Shown: positions 62,357 to 64,000 of the stretch, piece by piece
How positions within the stretch are numbered: the first letter of the stretch is position 1
Layout of the letters: the number at the start of each line of letters is the position of its first letter
Source of the DNA: Pseudomonadota bacterium
GTDB lineage: Bacteria > Pseudomonadota > Gammaproteobacteria > Xanthomonadales > Xanthomonadaceae
Length of the DNA stretch: 64,000 nt
Reading direction: 5' to 3'
Assembly: GCA_023388355.1 (NCBI GenBank)
Contig: JAEWGI010000035.1
Coordinates: forward strand, 1 to 64,000
Program-made: the position numbers and the translations under genes
The notes under the pieces: model-generated
Database searches by the model: none
Told to the model about the DNA's origin: nothing
Seen by the model: only the letters and a program-made list of their open reading frames with translations

Positions 62357-63388
62357 CTACACCAGCCCGGCCGGCAGTTGCATCGTCACGCAGTGCAGGC
62401 TGCCGTTCTGCCAGATCAGCGGACGGCAAGGCACTGGCACGATCTCCCGGTCGGGAAAGGCCTGCTGCAGCACCGCTGCGGCGGCAGCGTCCGCCGCGTC
62501 GTCGTAGGCCGGCATCAGCACCGCGCCATTGACGATCAGGAAGTTCGCATACGAAGCCGCCAGCCGCCGGCCCTGGTCCAGGACCGGTGCCGGCCAGGGC
62601 AGGGCGAACAGCCGGTAGGGTCGGTCGTCGCGGGCGCGCAGCGCGGCGAGTTCGGCGGCCATCGCCTGCAGGCCCGGATAGTGGCTGTCGTCCGGGTCGT
62701 CGCAGGCCTGGTACACGATCGCGTCCGGGGCCGCGAAGCGGGCGAGGGTGTCGATGTGGGCGTCGGTGTCGTCGCCCTCGAGCGCGCCGTGTTCGAGCCA
62801 GAGCACCCGGTCCTGGGCCAGCCAGCCGGCCAGCGACCGCTCCAGCTCGCCCCGGTCGACCCCCGGATGACGTTCGCTCAGGCACTGCCAGGTGGTCAGC
62901 AGGCTGCCCTGGCCGTCGGTTTCAATGGCGCCGCCTTCCAAAGCAAAATCAATGGATTGCCGCGTACTGTTCGAGAAGATTCCCATCCCGTGCAGGCGTT
63001 CGACCAGCAGATCGTCCTGGCTGGCGTCGAACTTCCCGCCCCAGCCGGTGAAGCGGAAGTCGAGCAGGCGGAAGTCCCGGCCCTCGCGCAGGGCGATCGG
63101 CCCGCTGTCGCGCAGCCAGGTGTCGTCGTAGGCGACCTCGACGAAGCGCACCCCCTCCATGTCGATCCGCGCCGACGACAGGCGCGCGCGCGCGTAGGCC
63201 TCCACGTCGGCGTCGCCCACGCACACGATCGCGGGCTGGAAGCGCGTGATCGCGGCCACCAGGGCGATGTAGGTGTCCTCGACCGCGGCCAGCCGGTCCG
63301 CCCAGTCGGTCTCGGCGGTGGGCCACGCAAGCAGCACCGCGGACTGGGGCTCCCACTCCGCGGGGAATCGCGATGTCGCAGCGGTCAT
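62357..63388 (-). CDS. aguA: Agmatine deiminase
   Basis: This 343-aa protein belongs to the peptidyl-arginine-deiminase-like fold: PAEWEPQSAVLLAWPTAETDW, DDTWLRDSGPI, FTGWGGKF, LEGGAIETDGQGSLLTT, LWLEHGALEGDDTDAHIDTLARF and, near the end, NGSLHCVTMQ with the catalytic Cys. It converts agmatine to N-carbamoylputrescine, the substrate of AguB encoded downstream. All key residues are visible and the length is normal. Confidence 0.94.
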   Translation of the reverse strand: MTAATSRFPAEWEPQSAVLLAWPTAETDWADRLAAVEDTYIALVAAITRFQPAIVCVGDADVEAYARARLSSARIDMEGVRFVEVAYDDTWLRDSGPIALREGRDFRLLDFRFTGWGGKFDASQDDLLVERLHGMGIFSNSTRQSIDFALEGGAIETDGQGSLLTTWQCLSERHPGVDRGELERSLAGWLAQDRVLWLEHGALEGDDTDAHIDTLARFAAPDAIVYQACDDPDDSHYPGLQAMAAELAALRARDDRPYRLFALPWPAPVLDQGRRLAASYANFLIVNGAVLMPAYDDAADAAAAAVLQQAFPDREIVPVPCRPLIWQNGSLHCVTMQLPAGLV

Positions 63389-63401
63389 CGGCAGCCGGAG
63401 G

Positions 63402-63728
63402 TCACCGGATCGCCGGCTTCGGGCCGACCTCGGAGACGTGGGCCTGGTTGAGCACGGCGTCGATCACGCGGTCGCGCTCGAAGTACACGGTGAACTCGGG
63501 GTACACCCAGCGGTTGATGGTCGGCCACTGGCGCTTCTGGCCGCCGCGCGGCTCCAGCCGCTGGCTGGGGGCGCCGAAGCGCGCCTGGACCTGTGCGGTG
63601 CTGAGGCCGCGTTCGGGCAGGGCCACGTGCGCCTTGTGCTGCGCGCGCTCGACCAGCAGGGTATCGGCGGAGGCGGTGCCGGCGGCGCACAGCAGCACGG
63701 ACAGGGCGAGGCTCGGGATCAGGCGCAT
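63402..63728 (-). CDS. Small exported protein, 108 aa
   Basis: This 108-aa protein begins with a signal peptide (MRLIPSLALSVLLCAAGTASA, cleavage after ASA). The mature part has ERGLSTAQVQARFGAPSQRLEPRGGQKRQWPTINRWVYPEFTVYFERDRVIDAVLNQ, which recalls the SmpA/BamE-like outer-membrane-assembly fold ('GLSxxQVxxxFGxP' then a strand-rich region with 'Y-EF-VYFE-DRVI'). Exact function unknown; periplasmic location is likely. It precedes aguA by 13 bases on the same strand and may be co-transcribed. Confidence 0.8.
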   Translation of the reverse strand: MRLIPSLALSVLLCAAGTASADTLLVERAQHKAHVALPERGLSTAQVQARFGAPSQRLEPRGGQKRQWPTINRWVYPEFTVYFERDRVIDAVLNQAHVSEVGPKPAIR

Positions 63729-63863
63729 GGTCGGGACTCCGTCGGGGTCGTCAGGGCGGATCGGCGAGTGGCTTTTTTAACAGATTCAGCGCTGCGCCGC
63801 TGCGTCGTTGCCCGGGAAAACCGCCGCACGGCGGCGCGGCCCGCCGCCGACGCGCACGCAAAA

Positions 63864-63883
63864 GGGCCGCATTGCTGCGGCCC
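63864..63883 (-). terminator. Intrinsic terminator of rpmJ
   Basis: An 8-bp inverted repeat GGGCCGCA / TGCGGCCC with a 4-base loop, followed on the minus strand by CCTTTT-type sequence ending in four T, lies 52 bases beyond the rpmJ stop. Confidence 0.7.
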
Positions 63884-63934
63884 CTGCGATACGGCTGCGA
63901 TGCCCGCCCGGCGTGCCGGACGCGGGCGGCGCGC

Positions 63935-64000
63935 TCAGCGCTGGCGCGCCTTGAAACGCGGGTTCGACTTGCAGATCACGAAGACCTTGCCACGGCGACG
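63935..64000 (-). CDS. rpmJ: Ribosomal protein L36 (3' end, partial)
   Basis: The last 21 residues RRRGKVFVICKSNPRFKARQR plus a TGA are visible before the right edge. The string matches the C-terminus of the Cys-containing type B L36 (a single VICKSNPRFK block after RRRGK). The 5' part lies outside the window. Confidence 0.9.
   Translation of the reverse strand, partial: RRRGKVFVICKSNPRFKARQR

Overview
The window looks like a chromosome segment of a very GC-rich gammaproteobacterium of the Xanthomonadaceae/Lysobacteraceae type (Lysobacter- or Luteimonas-like). The reasons are the serC-pheA-aroA gene order, the tandem TonB genes, the proline-rich 'transmembrane repetitive' protein after nfuA, the aguA/aguB pair, and the paired-hairpin GC-rich intergenic repeats. 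This placement is inferred from gene content; no database search was possible. The first ~70 bases are almost pure G/C homopolymer and may be a contig-end artefact.

Region 1 (1-21.3 kb, all minus strand) is the accessory part: one tightly packed operon for a contractile injection system (phage-tail-like). In transcription order it holds a 93-aa protein, a 343-aa protein, a 99-aa protein, a 702-aa sheath, the tube, a zinc-ribbon baseplate-hub chaperone, a ~77-aa protein, three consecutive ~600-aa hydrophobic proteins in place of one obvious tape measure, a LysM-associated tube-adaptor pair, the hub (gpD), the spike (gpV), a Pro/Leu repeat protein where a spike tip is expected, an 81-aa protein, gp25, gpJ, and a very large tail-protein-I homologue that carries Flagellin_IN-like modules and a regulator-type beta-propeller and runs off the left edge. 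A near-perfect sigma-54 promoter lies just in front of the first gene. Immediately upstream is a sigma-54 activator with no receiver domain and altered GAFTGA and Walker B motifs. No capsid, terminase, integrase or T6SS membrane-complex genes are seen. The ATPase, fibres and cargo, if present, must lie beyond the left edge.

Region 2 (21.8-30.8 kb) holds small accessory genes: a membrane protein, an exported alpha/beta hydrolase, tRNA-Val with promoter and terminator, a frameshifted remnant gene, a TetR regulator with an acyl-CoA-binding protein, a membrane-anchored Mrr-like nuclease-fold protein, a phasin with a histone-like tail plus a PHA-system protein, an FHA protein, and the msrP/msrQ repair system for periplasmic methionine sulfoxide.

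Region 3 (30.9-48.6 kb) is core metabolism and RNA biology: serC-pheA-aroA (serine and aromatic amino acids), two TonB paralogues, serS, divergent azoR/lysR, tRNA-Ser with a degenerate 5' duplicate, ynfA, a GacA/UvrY-type response regulator, rne divergent from rluC, a pterin dehydratase, nfuA and the proline-rich membrane protein.

Region 4 (48.7-64 kb) contains a block of paired-hairpin repeats, two membrane or periplasmic cytochromes c, an RND efflux operon with one adaptor and two different pumps, a TraB-family membrane protein, a TetR/hydrolase pair with matching operators, aguB and aguA for agmatine breakdown to putrescine, a small exported protein, and the 3' end of rpmJ at the right edge.
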